From the NCBI GenBank assembly GCA_037576195.1, contig CM075103.1, positions 8,432,001-8,496,000 of the forward strand: DNA of 64,000 nucleotides, written 5' to 3'. Origin of the DNA: Phytoseiulus persimilis (lineage: Eukaryota > Arthropoda > Arachnida > Mesostigmata > Phytoseiidae). The notes under the pieces are model-generated. The model was not told the origin of the DNA, did not search any database, and saw nothing but the letters and a program-made list of their open reading frames with translations. A program made the translations under genes and the position numbers. This document shows positions 20,541 through 33,500 of this stretch, piece after piece. Numbering within the stretch: position 1 is the first letter of the stretch; every line of letters begins with the position of its first letter.

Positions 20541-23500
20541 CTCGCCTCGAGCTCGCTTCAAGGGAATCCAGGAATGCCACCCGTGGCTCCAATTTCTTCG
20601 TGTGAGCAGGCGTCTCTCAATGATTTGCTCCTTCATAGTGGTAACCCTGACACAACGACAACGTCGACGCAGCTATGGAACCACACTTCAAGTTGGATCA
20701 ATCGAGACCAAGAAACCCATTCTGGGGCACGGTCGCGAACCCAGAGAGTCCTCCCGAATTCCTGATGTTCGCTCTCCTTTCGTAGATTTGTTACGGATGC
20801 ATCGACCACCAAGATTCGAATGCACAGGATAACATTCGCGCTCCCCTGGTGGTGAATGAAAACATTGGTCATCCCCTCGCAACTACCAAGGAGACTTCCT
20901 CTTCGAGGTCGAGTGAACCTCTTCCAAGAAACGAGCAGGACTTCTGCGATAGCCATGAGCGCAGGTTTTGATCATTACCTCGGTCAAATTTCAGATCTCC
21001 CCTTGAGGTGGGAAATATGGTCCGAAAAAACGAACTCGCCGAAAAATGGGATGAGCCCAATGAAGAACGATCTCATCTCTGTTTCAACTCCGTTTTCCTG
21101 AATTATCTCCATTCCAGATGCCTATTCGAGGTCCAGCCTCGTTTCGGGGACGTCTAGAAAACCTGAGTCTAGTCATCAACAACTGTTCTCGCGGAGGCGA
21201 GTGCGCCGAATCAGCAACCGTTCCCACGGCAAACCTCTCGCATCGAACACTTCAATGCATTGCAACCTTGCGCTCAGGTCTGTCCCTGGTGGTTTCGCGT
21301 TCTGGCGCAAGCGTATCTTCGGGATTCGCAACGAACACCGCCCGCGGCCAGCGAGCCCAATCGAAGGATCGGCCTCCCGCTCCCGCTGTTTGAGAGACAG
21401 CCAAGAGTTTCTCGAAGCCAATTGCGTGCCATGCTCGAAGACAATCAACAAACCAGGAGGCGCGAATTCCACATTAGGGAAATTTTGTTCTCATCCAACC
21501 CACCGCAACTGCGAACTCCTCCGCAGCACCACCGACAGCTTCGGTGGGTCAGCTAACGCAAGGCCCTCTCGGGAAATCTCCGAACCTCCTCCAGAAGCAT
21601 CTTTCCTTCCTCCCCTCTTTCTATCCCTTATTGAGCCGTGCCTCGAGCTCCGGACGCTTCGACGGCGCGGTGAAGTGAACCGCGTCGAATTTTGCTTTCT
21701 TCCGTTGCGTTTCCTCTCGCCCCTTTGGGATTTGGAGAAGTTCACAACAAACCCTTGATTACTTCCAGCGGCACATTTCTCGCCCGCCAATGGTCTGTTT
21801 GTTCCGGTCTGCTCACACCGGCAACGCGTGTCTTAATCCTGGCGTCTTGAATTGCCCAGCCGTCACGAGAAGAAGAATGCCGAGGAACGAAGAAGAATGG
21901 TTTAGATGCACAACGGAAGGGAGCGGCGAGAGTTCCTTGATATTATTACTGTTTCGTTTCTATTCATTGTTATTGCACACAGGTGGCCGCGACGTGCACA
22001 CGTTATTTGGTACACATTCGCTCGGCGACCGTCTGGCTTCGAGCTGTCATGGTGTCCGGGTTAGAAGATTAGTAGTGACAATCGGCCGTTGGTCCTTTCT
22101 TCCAGCACACGGTTCGAGTCCACCTCAGACAATGATGCCTCGGGAGAAGCGTGTCCCGCGGCACCAGGAGTGAGCCGATAGAGTCACGAACATCGCACAA
22201 AATTCGCGAAATGATTGGACTCCACCGTGTCTCGACGGGGTTCATGACGAGCAAAAAGGGAGTTGATCGAAGCCGGTCCTCCGGAATTAAAACTGGATCA
22301 ATGGATCACTACAATGAGGAGGATCGGAATTCAAGGACGACATACTCCCTCTCTGAGATTCTCGGGACAGGAATACTGGCCGTATTGTTTAAAGTTCGTT
22401 ACCAAGTTATTTTCTCGGCCGGCACACATATGCCAAAAATCGAGCTGAACATCCCAACACGGAAAAGAGGACTCACACAAATCTGAAAATCTTCCGGTCC
22501 TTCCTCCAGAACGAAGAAGAGCAAATCCTCGGAAGGTTGCTTCGCCAAACTTTAATGATCACTGGAATGGGGACGAATGGAACTTGAAATCCAGAATAAT
22601 AAGTTGCCCAATCCATCGTGTCTTTCCTTCGTCCGTTCCTACTCTGGCTCGACTCCAAGAGAATGTCGATCCCTGAACCGGAGCGTACTCTCTGGAGTCA
22701 GACGTCTCTCCATTTCAAATTTTAATACTTCGAGACGCAGTCCTCTCCGCTTCCTCCCACCTTTCTTATTCCGCTAATCCGGACAGAAAGTCCGCCACTA
22801 GAGGATGTTCGGGGCGGAGACATAAGCCAACACTCTAGCCGGCTACGCGAGCGACGAAGCAATCATAAGCTCGGACAATACTCATGCGGGAGCACAGCCA
22901 GATGCCGAGCTCACTCGAGGAACAAAAGAGACACAAAGCTCCGACACGAGAGACTTTGATTGCCGCAGGAACTTGCGACTAACGAGCCGCTTACACGGAG
23001 CAAACTCTCAGATTCTCCTCCGAGAGAACAACATGACGCGCGAAGGGTTCCAGGTTGAGATTCAAACCTCTAATGGAGCACCTGATATTGATCACCTTCG
23101 AGCGGTCATCGATGTTGACGAGCGAGGGATAACGACCGCAGATTAGCCCGGCGCTCCCGCCGGACAATAATCTTCTAATAGCTCCGTAGTCGGAGCGAAG
23201 TCACCACCCCCCTACATCTTCACCACTAGAAGCAGGGCGCGGAGGGGGAACGGTTCACCACAGAAGTCAAACACAGGCCGAACGAAACGGGGAAGAGTCT
23301 GCTTAGGAAGCCGAAAGTGTTACGTCGACGAACAATGTCATGCGGGACCCAGCCGGGACAGGACAGAACTAACGTGGAAAGCAACGAGGTGCTGGGTCTG
23401 TCTCGAGAAAGTTTGCAACTGCGCCCAGATACGTGGGGACAGATAGATTCCAGAAGGCGCCATAGCAGTAGCAGCGGCGGCCGCGTTGTTGTTCCGGTGT

Positions 23501-26500
23501 CGTTCACGTGAGCTATTGAACCCGGAGGGGATGGAGTGACCACCGGAGGAGGAGAAGAAGGAGAGAACGGAGCGAAGTAGGGAGACGGAACTATTCCGGA
23601 CGATTTGCGTGCGGATGAAATGATTCCGAGAAGGAAACGGAGAACAACAACGGCCGGAGGCGGAGGCCAATCCCGGCGCTCAGATGGGCGTGAAACTTCC
23701 ACGCCATTGGTAAGGGCCTAGAGGAGGGGCGTGGAGACCGCGTCTGTTCTTAGGTCACCGTATGGTCATCCCGCGGCGTCCTCCGGCTCTAGCCGATGCC
23801 TTTCGAAGTGACCTTCCAGACTGCCACGGGCTCTCAGATTGTGGACGATGCCCGTCCGCGATCCGTGGCGCAATAGGAATCATATTGAGATCAAACCATT
23901 CCGTCGAATAGTCGCTGCGAGAGAAATCACGTCAGAACGCGTCAATTCCTGACAGTTGGAATGGTTTCCGGGCCCCATTGCGGAACTCGACGAATCGCCC
24001 CGGGAGTTTTTTTTTGGCAACGAATGAAAAATCATCGAAACGGCCTCCGAGGCTGGATGAATGAATTTGGTTCGCGAGCGGTAACATCGGAAAATCCCGC
24101 CAGAACAGTTCTCGGAGGAGAAAAACGTGAGTCGATGAGACGAGGTTCTGAGCCCTGATAGTCAGTCGCCCGAGATTTTGCCTTCAATTCGGCTCCAGTT
24201 CGAATCTTGCCCGGAAAGCCGGATCTGAAATGCGGGACGGAGAGAAGAAAAAAAAACTTGGTATTCGAGTTCCTTGACCCATAACAACTGATTCCGGTTT
24301 TCCAAACTTTCAGGCACCACTGATCATGGGAACGCAGAGTTCCAAGGATGGACGAATGCAGTGATAGATGGACCTTTTTCGTTTTACCATCCGTTCCCCC
24401 GTCAACGCCCGGGAGCCAAGCGGGGCAAATACCCTATCTTCCAGGACACCCTGCTCTGCTGATGCACCGACGGAAAGCCAGTTTACGACGCCTCGACAGA
24501 GATTCTATTCCACCAACGCGGCGTACCGCCATTCCCTGTACCGTGAACGAAGGATGCTTAACGCTGTCAAGCCCTCAGGAAACCCGGTAGAGGTCAGCAT
24601 CCTTTTGCACTCATCTGTAGATCAAGGAATGCTGCCATTAGGCATGGCGGCCGGAACCTCGTAGAGTGTAGGGTCTCTGCCCACGAACGATGGGAGCCTT
24701 ATCTCCGACTGACAGGGGGAGAGCCTGCGGGCACAAACGAAGATCCGCCGAATATGGTTTGCGGTACGTGTAGTCTTGCTTTCGGTCGTGTCGGCTCTGT
24801 CGACGACATGTCTCTCGCCATGTTCGATCGAGTCAGGATGCTCGACCTGGTCGAGAGGATTCCCCAACCAGCAACCGACGCTCCACGCGCTCTCCACGCT
24901 CACTGCGATAGTTTGCCTATAGGTCAGTCAGAAATCCGAACCCCAAGATAGTTCGAGCCCCATCCGATAACGAAGCCAGACCCTGACTTCCTGAATGCGA
25001 TCATCCTGCAACTGGCTGACTTTTCAGGATGAACGCATCCGAGCATCTGAGATACAGCACGAAGACGAAGAGGAGCGTGCAAGCAAGGCCCATCGCCGGC
25101 CCGCCCGCAAGTGAAATGACACGATGTAGCGCACTAGCGACCGCGTGGCGCTAATAGGTGAGCATTGATTATCGACCCCCAACGCTGTCGATATCGGGAA
25201 CAGCGACGAAACAACTCTGCTTCTCCCTCGGAAACACTCGAGTCTCCCACGTTCATATCTCCAGCAGGCGTTGGGAACACCGTGAAGGCTCATTACAAGG
25301 CAGCTGGCATGCGAGACCTCCTCCCGGAAGATCTCCCGATTTTGGCCTGCCTCATCGATGGGGCGAACTCGGCATGTACTGTGCGCGTTGCTCTTAGCGC
25401 GACTTCTCGGCTCCTTCGCGTTGAGGTTCAGAAAACCTCCTTCGCGCACAGTTCTCTCAAGTTCGGATTCGCGATCGGCTCCTCCTTCCCGCCGGCCGCC
25501 TTCTCCTCTTCCCGGGAGGGGCACGGGTTATTCAGAATATTCGTGGGGTCTCCGATTTCTAGACACCAGCGGAGTCGCATTACCTGAGTTCACAGAATCG
25601 TGATTGGAATCTAACCGCACGGGTAGGAAGCGCGGGAGCCGTCCTCGGATGCCGATGGTCAGGACACGGAATGCCCCCGATTGGCATAGCCACCGTAATA
25701 ACTCATTAGGCACAGGAAGCTCGAAGGAGACCGATTCCTTTCCTTTCACTCTCGCTGTGGGCCACGTCCTGTGCCGAGCCGTAGATGTTCGCTCGCTCTC
25801 ACTTTTGGCCATGTCGCCCGAGCAAGGGAACGAGTCAGCGGACGGGAGGAAGGCGACCGCGCAAGCAAGCAGGCAGGAAAGCGAGCCGACGGTTGGCCCG
25901 GCGGGCGAGGATCTTTTGGAACTCGGCCAACTGAGGTTTTTCTGATGCTTGCTTCCCGTTCTGAGGCTGGCTAGCTGCTCCCTACTGACCTCCTCGTCCC
26001 CTCCTCAAGCAGTTGGTTGCTCGCGCGGAAGTCAGCGCGTTTTTCCCTCTTTTTTTTGCACCAACTTCGCCGCCCGCTGGGCCGGAGGAAAATGTCTGAG
26101 ATGTCAAAAACCAACGTATGTCATGTCCGCGTGACGAGTTTCAAACCAGCGGCGTTCGCCCCTGCCCTCGCAGCCTGCGCGGCGGCAGCTGCGGCGGCAG
26201 GAGCGGGTGGCATCACAAGACTGCCATCATCAACGCCACCTTTATCGTCGTCCTGAGCCTGAACCTCACGAATCTACTTCAGGAACGCCCTCAAAGAAGC
26301 AGCTCGGAGCCGACCGTCATGATTCGCGGCGATGCGCCAAAGATTTCGTTGACCACCACAACCGAAAATGGACCCTTTCGTCAACTCCGAGAACGTGATG
26401 AAGATGAAGGGACGGAAAAGCCGTCGTTTCCCTTCACCGCCTTCTCCCCGACGGGAAGCGCCTTCGGAGAGGAAAGTTTACTTCCAGCGTTCGACAGGCA

Positions 26501-26929
26501 GACGACGGAGAAGCCTTTGATGTGCGACGCCGCCCGTTTTTGTCAGACTCAAAATTTCCTCGTATTGATCTCCGAATCCTTCAGAGGGAATTTTCTCTCG
26601 GAGCGTCCTAATCGCGCGCTTCCTAGAAAGGAGAGGGAGAAACGGATGATAGCGCTCCTAACGAACGGCTCAATAGGTCTGGCCGATATCGGTGATTTTT
26701 CCTCATAAAGCCAGTGCAAACCACATCGACCATCTCAGCAACAAAATACAAAAGCCTCCATTAATCAATCTTTCTCCTGACTTTGAAGCCGTTCTGCTAC
26801 TCCTCGCAAACTTCGACCTAATCTGGATTTTTTCCCCGCCTTCAAGGCACCAGAACGGCTGCGCAACCTTGTTGAGGTTGTGCAGGGTGTTTGCGTAGTA
26901 ATCTCCGGTGTGTCTACACTAGATCTACG
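20541..26929. other. Intergenic, no recognised gene
   Basis: Open frames up to about 190 codons occur on both strands but carry no family signature I recognise. Part of 20541-20960 on the - strand may be the eroded upstream end of the reverse-transcriptase remnant. No RNA gene is apparent. Confidence 0.4.
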
Positions 26930-27560
26930 ACGATTGATAGGAGTCATGAGCGGGAAAATGAGTGGGGGAGGAATGTGCACCAAATGAAGAAACAAGATCC
27001 TGGGGAGAGGAACTAGGCATAGGACGGGGGTACGAGGCTCTGGGGACGGGAATAAGGCGCTGACAGGAAGACTAAGGCTCCGGGGAGAAGAGTACCGTGC
27101 CAAACGGAGGAACACCGTTCGGAGTGGCAGAATCAATCTCAAAACACAGGAATACGATTCCGAGATGGAACACTGAGTTAGCGGAAAGGGTCATGAGACT
27201 CTGGCGAGGGGAATAAGAGAGGGGTGTTAGAGGAATAAGGCCCGGGGTAGAGGGGCGCGTCATCGAACGTAGGAGTGAGCTCCTGGAGGAACGAATATGT
27301 ACCTGAGAGGAGGAATGAAGCTCAAGGGGAGGTGGAGGAGAGGAGGCGGGGAAGCTTCCCCCAAAAATCTTCGAAAATACTGGGAAGGGTGGATTAAATT
27401 CTACGGGTAACGATGGAAAACTCTGCGCACAAGAAAAATAGGCTGCCAAAAAAAACGGAAAAATGAGGAATGAAGCCCCGAATCAGCTGATGGGGTTCCG
27501 GGTGAATATAACTGGTCCGGAGAGGCATGGGGGCCAGGATAGAAGATCAAGGTTCTCGGA
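26930..27560. repeat. Degenerate GA-rich minisatellite
   Basis: About 600 bases in which phrases such as GAGGCTCTGGGGACGGGAAT, AAGGCTCCGGGGAGAAGAG and GAATGAAGCTCAAGGGGAGG recur at roughly 25-35-base spacing. Units have diverged and the period is irregular. The strand asymmetry (purine-rich +) persists throughout. Confidence 0.45.
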
Positions 27561-30500
27561 TTGGGTATGGATCAGCCACAACAGGTGGCTGGACGATTCA
27601 GTTCATCCACGCTGAGGCGAGTGAAGGAGCCTGAGCTCACTCCAAACGGAGTTCGTTGGACTAGAGGAGAGCACCAGAATTCGAATCCAACACGCGATGA
27701 GCTCGCTCGATCAATGGATCGGTCGCCAGATCTCCGGATCGACGGAACAGTCAAAGTTACTCGTCTCAAGGCGAGGTCAACGAGAGGAAGGAGGCCACAA
27801 CACGGAGGCCGGACAGGGCTCGAGAGTCGAACAATCCATTCCGAAAGCGACGCAAGGTGCTCCGGCGCTATCTAGCGGAGGAAGCAGAGGCTCTCTCATC
27901 ATCGATCACCTGGTAGCTCCAAAAACGTGGACCCGAGAGCTCGGTCAACCACCAATGTGGGAAAAAGAAGCCGTTCTGTCGGACGATTGCGGGCCTGACG
28001 CTTTTCTAAGACTGGTCCCATTTTCGCAGCTCCCCCGGGTTCTGGGAGCGCGCGGGAACGGAGGCGTTCAGCACGACCACGCTTGATCAAGATTCACCCG
28101 ATGGCTTCCAAATATCCTGAGCCCTGCGCACTTGCAAGTTGCATCTGCGCTTCCTGGAGAGTCGGAAAGTTTTGACTCAGGAGTTCTCCCCCTGACTACA
28201 ATAGTGGCGTTTTGTTGGCGGGGTGCTCTACGTTCCGCGGACGTGGTGAGCATTGGAACTCAACCAATCTTGCGGCCGCAGTTGGTGTCGGCGTGTCTGT
28301 CGGAAAACGTTGTTGTCGGGACTGAGGCATCCAGCAGAGTGGAGAGAAAAAACGGAGCTCCAACCGCTCCACACGATGCATTCCAGATCCCAGCGCGGTG
28401 TCACTCCTGGAAGAAAGGTATGGATGGGAGGAAATATAAAGCGGACGAAGCCGACATGAACTCCTCGCACGAAGTGGATATATGGCCGGGCGCAGCAACA
28501 ACGACAGCAGCAACCAGCGGGGCCACACTCATGGGCCGAGAGAATAAATCGAATAAGGAGTCGAGCTGGAACGGGTCTGGATCCAGCAGTGCGCCACTGA
28601 AGTGAGCCCGGCCGAGCGCAGCGAAAACAACGGCTGAGATTCTCCTAAAAAAGGTCAAGAATCCAAATTAAATCAAGGCGGCAGCGAAAAAACGGAAACG
28701 ATCTTACCTGATCGGAACAAGAACCCGAGCCCAGTGTGTTCGTCCAAATCACTCGAGATAGGGGATGCGTCACCGTACAAATTGAACAAGAAAGACCGGC
28801 GATGACAAGGACATTGTCCTGAGTCTCGTCGTCAGCGACGGCCGACTCGATTCGCTGGGAAAACTCTCTCGTGAGGGAACCTCCAGGAAAAATCCACACT
28901 TGAAAAACAGTGCTTTTGGGAGGAAACGATCGCCGGAGGAAAAACAACCGAGTTCATTCCAGCGTCAGAAAGTAGGTCGGGCAGGACCAGAACGCCAGGC
29001 AAGGCCGATGGTCGAACAGGAGTCGCAGCTTGCGTCCAGCCGCTTTCTGCAGGAAGCGAAGTCCTGCAGAAAACAGGAGACAAGCCGAACACTTAGACGG
29101 AAGTCCGCGAGAGAAGGAGCCAATGTTGCTTGTTGCAGCACAAGTTCTGCTCACACCCGTCTCCGCCGTGGTAGACCTCGCAGCAGCCATATATAGCAAT
29201 TACGTAACTTGGTCTTCCTTCGCATCGGCTCTGAAAACCCCTGGGTCGAGACATTGGCCGTCGGCCTCACTTCCCCCACCGCCCCAGTCATCCAGCTTGG
29301 GATCCTGAATAGCGCGACGACTCTCGTTTCGGTGGCCCGTGTCGATCAGTCCCACCCCTGCCAATCCCCCGATCTAGACTCCCTCCCGGGGTCTCACCTT
29401 CTCCCCGACCATCTCCCAGCCACGGACTCGGGAAACGCAGGGACAAGTTCCCGGCTGTCGCTGTGGGAACTGTTTTCCAATTAGTCCGTCCTGTTCGTCC
29501 ATTCAACGGAGACTCCGGCTATCCTTTGTATCCGTGACTTCCCAGTTACTTTTAATCGACGCTGGAATCTTCGAATTCACATCGATCACCATTTTCCGTC
29601 TCTCAATATTTCTTCTTTTTTTTCGGTATTTTAATAAACCGTCGTCTCGCGTCTCCCTCATTCCCTCGGAGTCGTTTCCGCGGGATTTTCGACTCAAAAC
29701 CCCGGAGCACTATTTTACCGTTTAGAGAGATGCACGCCAGAGAGCCGATCTGGTTCCGGTGACAGATCCGTGAATGGTTTACAACGCAGAACATTGTGGA
29801 GTTCGCGAGTCAAGTCTGAACGATTCTCTTGTTACGTGACGCCCCACGACCATTCCAGTCGGCACGTAGCTCGTCCTACTTCTGTCTGTTAATCGCTGGG
29901 AAGCTCGGACGGGGGGTTCCGGCCGCTGTGACGGTGTGAGTGGCATCGGGAACAACGGCGCTGCGGAGTTCCTGAGTCGGGGGCCGAAACATACGGCTTC
30001 GAGTTGTATGAAGTACCGTCGTCGACGGCGCTGCCATCCGAACGGCCTCGACGTCACGTTGCTGGTCTACGGCTCCCGTCCCTCAATGTGGGCCTTGAGG
30101 TATTAAATGCAGTGTGGCGGAGCGGCATTCAAATTTGACGGAGCATTAACTGGGAAGCTGCAGTGATATGAATAATGTTCTGAAAACGTACGAGCAGCTT
30201 TGTCATCGGCTTGGCGACAGCTCAACAAAGCCCACCACTCCAAAATCAGATTATCTCTCTCGGTGCAACCGCCGCGGCCGTTTCCTCTTTGGGGCAGGAG
30301 CTTCCGGGCGAAATGGGTGGAAAAATGTCACCGATCACTGGGAAAACGCCTGAACCCTCTCGCGAGAAATCGTTCGTGCGAGGCTTGACTTCATTCCGCA
30401 GGGGTTGTCTCCGGGAATTTCCCCTGTTATTAAATCCTCGCTTCGAACCTCAATGTTGACAGTATGAGCCCATCGACCGGAGCGGAAGCCGAGTGCTCCG

Positions 30501-33500
30501 AGCGGTCTGCAGGACAAGTGTAGGTTTGCATAGCCGCGAAGTTGTCGAACTGAACGCGAGGTAGAAAGTCCTCGGAGCCTCTAGAAGAGAGTGCTCTTCC
30601 CCTCCAACCTCGCGACTCCGTGTTTACCACCGCGAGTGATTTGAGTTCGCAGCAATCTGCAACGAGTGCTGACCAAAATCGTGAGCTCCGGATGGGTTCA
30701 ACCATGCAGTTGAGTCGTCGCATGGGAACGAACACGACGCAGCCACTCCGACCAGAAACCGAAGTAAGTCTGAGGACTGACCAAAGAACGCGCAATCTGG
30801 ACAAGTTTCACCGCTGTTTGCACAGCTCCAAAACTTTGCTGCCGAGTAGGGCTCAGGAACTGAGGCCCGAGTTTCGTGTTTAAGGTCTGCCCCATCACTT
30901 GTCTCCAAGACCCTTCTGCTGATTCGATTTCTCCGCGGCAGCCGTCCCCAGTTCTCGCTTCGGATGTTTTCTTCCTTGGCAGAGTCGATCCCTCTGTCAG
31001 GAGTGATCGCGAAGTGTAGATCGATTACTCGAATAGGACCACTGGAAATACGGCCCACAAACTTGATCTGACCCGAGTGGTCGGTCCCGCGAAACACACC
31101 GCCATTCGGCTGAATCTGATAGAGTCCGACAAGTCGCCGGACTTATAACACCTGGTCCACCTGGATGTTGATGTCGCGAGCTCAACCCCAGAGATGCCAG
31201 CTCGAGAATTTCCTTCCGCAGTATGAGGTCAGAACGGAGGCGGCACGCAGCCGCGCTGTGTGGCTGCTCCGATTGACACGACACTGGAGGCGCTCAGGAA
31301 GTTGCACCGTTTCCTGTTCGAACTTCGACATCAACCGTGTGAATGCTAGATGGAGCGAGGTTCACGATCGTTGAGACAAGGTTGTGCGCGCCTCCCGTCA
31401 GACTCACATCCAGCGCAGAGCCACCCTGATCCACTGTCGTGTCCCACCAACTCGACTTTCTGCCTCCATTCTGGCGTTGGACTCTTGGACCCAGAAGAGG
31501 CGTGGGTGTGGTCGTTTCGGATTTCCGGGTCCATCGATACTTCTTGTGCTTCATGAGCGTCGAAGGGTAGGTGACTCACCCCGAACCGCGATAGAAAAAT
31601 GATCGATTCCGTCGTGATCAAGTCCCGGAAGGCCATAGCAGTCGGGATTTGATCATTAGTATTCTCTTCGTAGGAAACTTCACTGCATGTCAACGTGAAC
31701 CTGTCTCCACGGTTCTCTGTCCTCGGTTCCGCTCAATGTTACGCTGATGGCCCAATCCGGGAAGAACTGATGAGCGCTGGTGCTCCGCACCTCCAAACCT
31801 GATCCCTAGGACTCTCACCTCGACCGACTCAATCTCAAAACATGTCCGATCTTCAATTCTGAAATAAGAGGTTTCCTGAATTCCGGGTGGTTATAACAGG
31901 GAAAAATGGAGCTTTCGAATCAAGTCATGCATGAATTGGATGCATGTATCGGAGAAATCGTAGAGCCGGAACACAAATTGATTCATCCTCCGCTCAAAGG
32001 TTCAAAAAGGTCAGGAATCCGTCGCTAAGACGTACGAACAAACCAGTCCAGGATGCTTTCTCTCACGTTTTCTGCATTTTAGAGCAATCACCCTGGCGGA
32101 ACGAACGACAAGGTTCGACCTTGGGGATCGTGCGTTCCCTCCTCCCGCTCACGACGATTCCTCCGTCGCCAACGCCGAATGCGTCAGCGATGTGGAAATA
32201 TTTTTTTTCTCACTCTCCACATTCTTTCCCTTGACCTGTCGATTCAAACAGGAATGAAAGACGAGGGAAACGATCGGAATCCCATCGCCGGTTGTCGGAG
32301 GAAGTCATCTTCCACGATTCGGAGTCGTCCTCGGAACGAATTTGCGTGTGTGGGCGGAGATGTTCCAGGCCTCACATTGAGATCAGGTGTTGGTGAGCTT
32401 CGGAATCAGCGACAGCTTCCGTCCAGCCCCTCTATATCGGCTCCGGTCCACAACGGTTCTTGAGAGGTCTGATTCGAAGAGATCGAATTTTCGTTTTTAT
32501 GGTCCCATCTGGAACCTTGAACCCTCCATCCTGGCGCCGAGGAAAACTGAGCTCGAGGAAAACTCGGAAGAACAGGAGCTGCGATTTGTGATCCTCGATC
32601 TCACCAAGAAGAGAAACGCTCGAAGCGAAACCTTCGGTAACATTTCGCATAATTTGCGGTTACGCCATCATCGAGACCCGCGGGCCAATTATAGCAGCGG
32701 GTCCGGGGCGAATACTTCGCGCTGCTCGCGCCGCCGTCATCGTCGCCACCACCACCGCCCGACGTGGTGCATAATTCAGTGGAGAAGGTGGTTCGTTCAT
32801 GAGCTTCCTCCCTGTAGCACTTCTACTCGGACTGGCCTTAGTCAGCTGGTTGCGAGTCTGTGAACTAGCAGGAGCTGCAGCCGCCGCTCAGGACACACAT
32901 ACTTGGGCGCACACAATCTTTTATGGTGCAGAGCACAAAGTAATTACATCCTTTGTTTAAAAGTGAGAAGCAGTTTCAGAAGATAAGCCACTATCCTCCA
33001 GCTCGACCATCCACTCTCTTTCCTAACGACCTCTCCCTCAGTGAGCAACTCGTTTCTACGGGGAAGGAACAGGGGCTGCCAGTTTCGGCTGAATTTGAGG
33101 CCATTTCTTCGTAAAGGCTCTCGAGTGAGATTCCGACGCCAACAGATGCCGTCGCGTCTTCTCTTTCCGGAGGCTGTTCTTATTTATTCACTCACCCGCT
33201 GCCACCTCCGTACAGGGCTTCCACATTCAACCAGCTGAGATTCCGTCATGAAGCTTTCCAAACCTCGGATGCCCAACTTCCTCGCACGCGTCTCAGCCTG
33301 CAGCGGAGAGCTCCCTTCTCGGTGGTGTCGCGAGACTCCATCATGCCCGGGGCGGACCTGTGGTTTGATCCCCCTCCCCAGCCTTTTTCTGTGGGGTTCA
33401 AGGAAAGTACTGCATTCAAAGCGCCCCGACTCTTCGCGGCGTTATCATTCACGGACTCGCCGTAGGTTGCTCATCGCTCTCGGATTTCAGTATAAGCGTG

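Noticed and set aside
22060..22140. Possible tRNA from a GGTTCGAGTCC-like B box
   Set aside because: No matching A box or acceptor stem at proper spacing; the same holds for B-box-like strings near 19797, 24198 and 59340.
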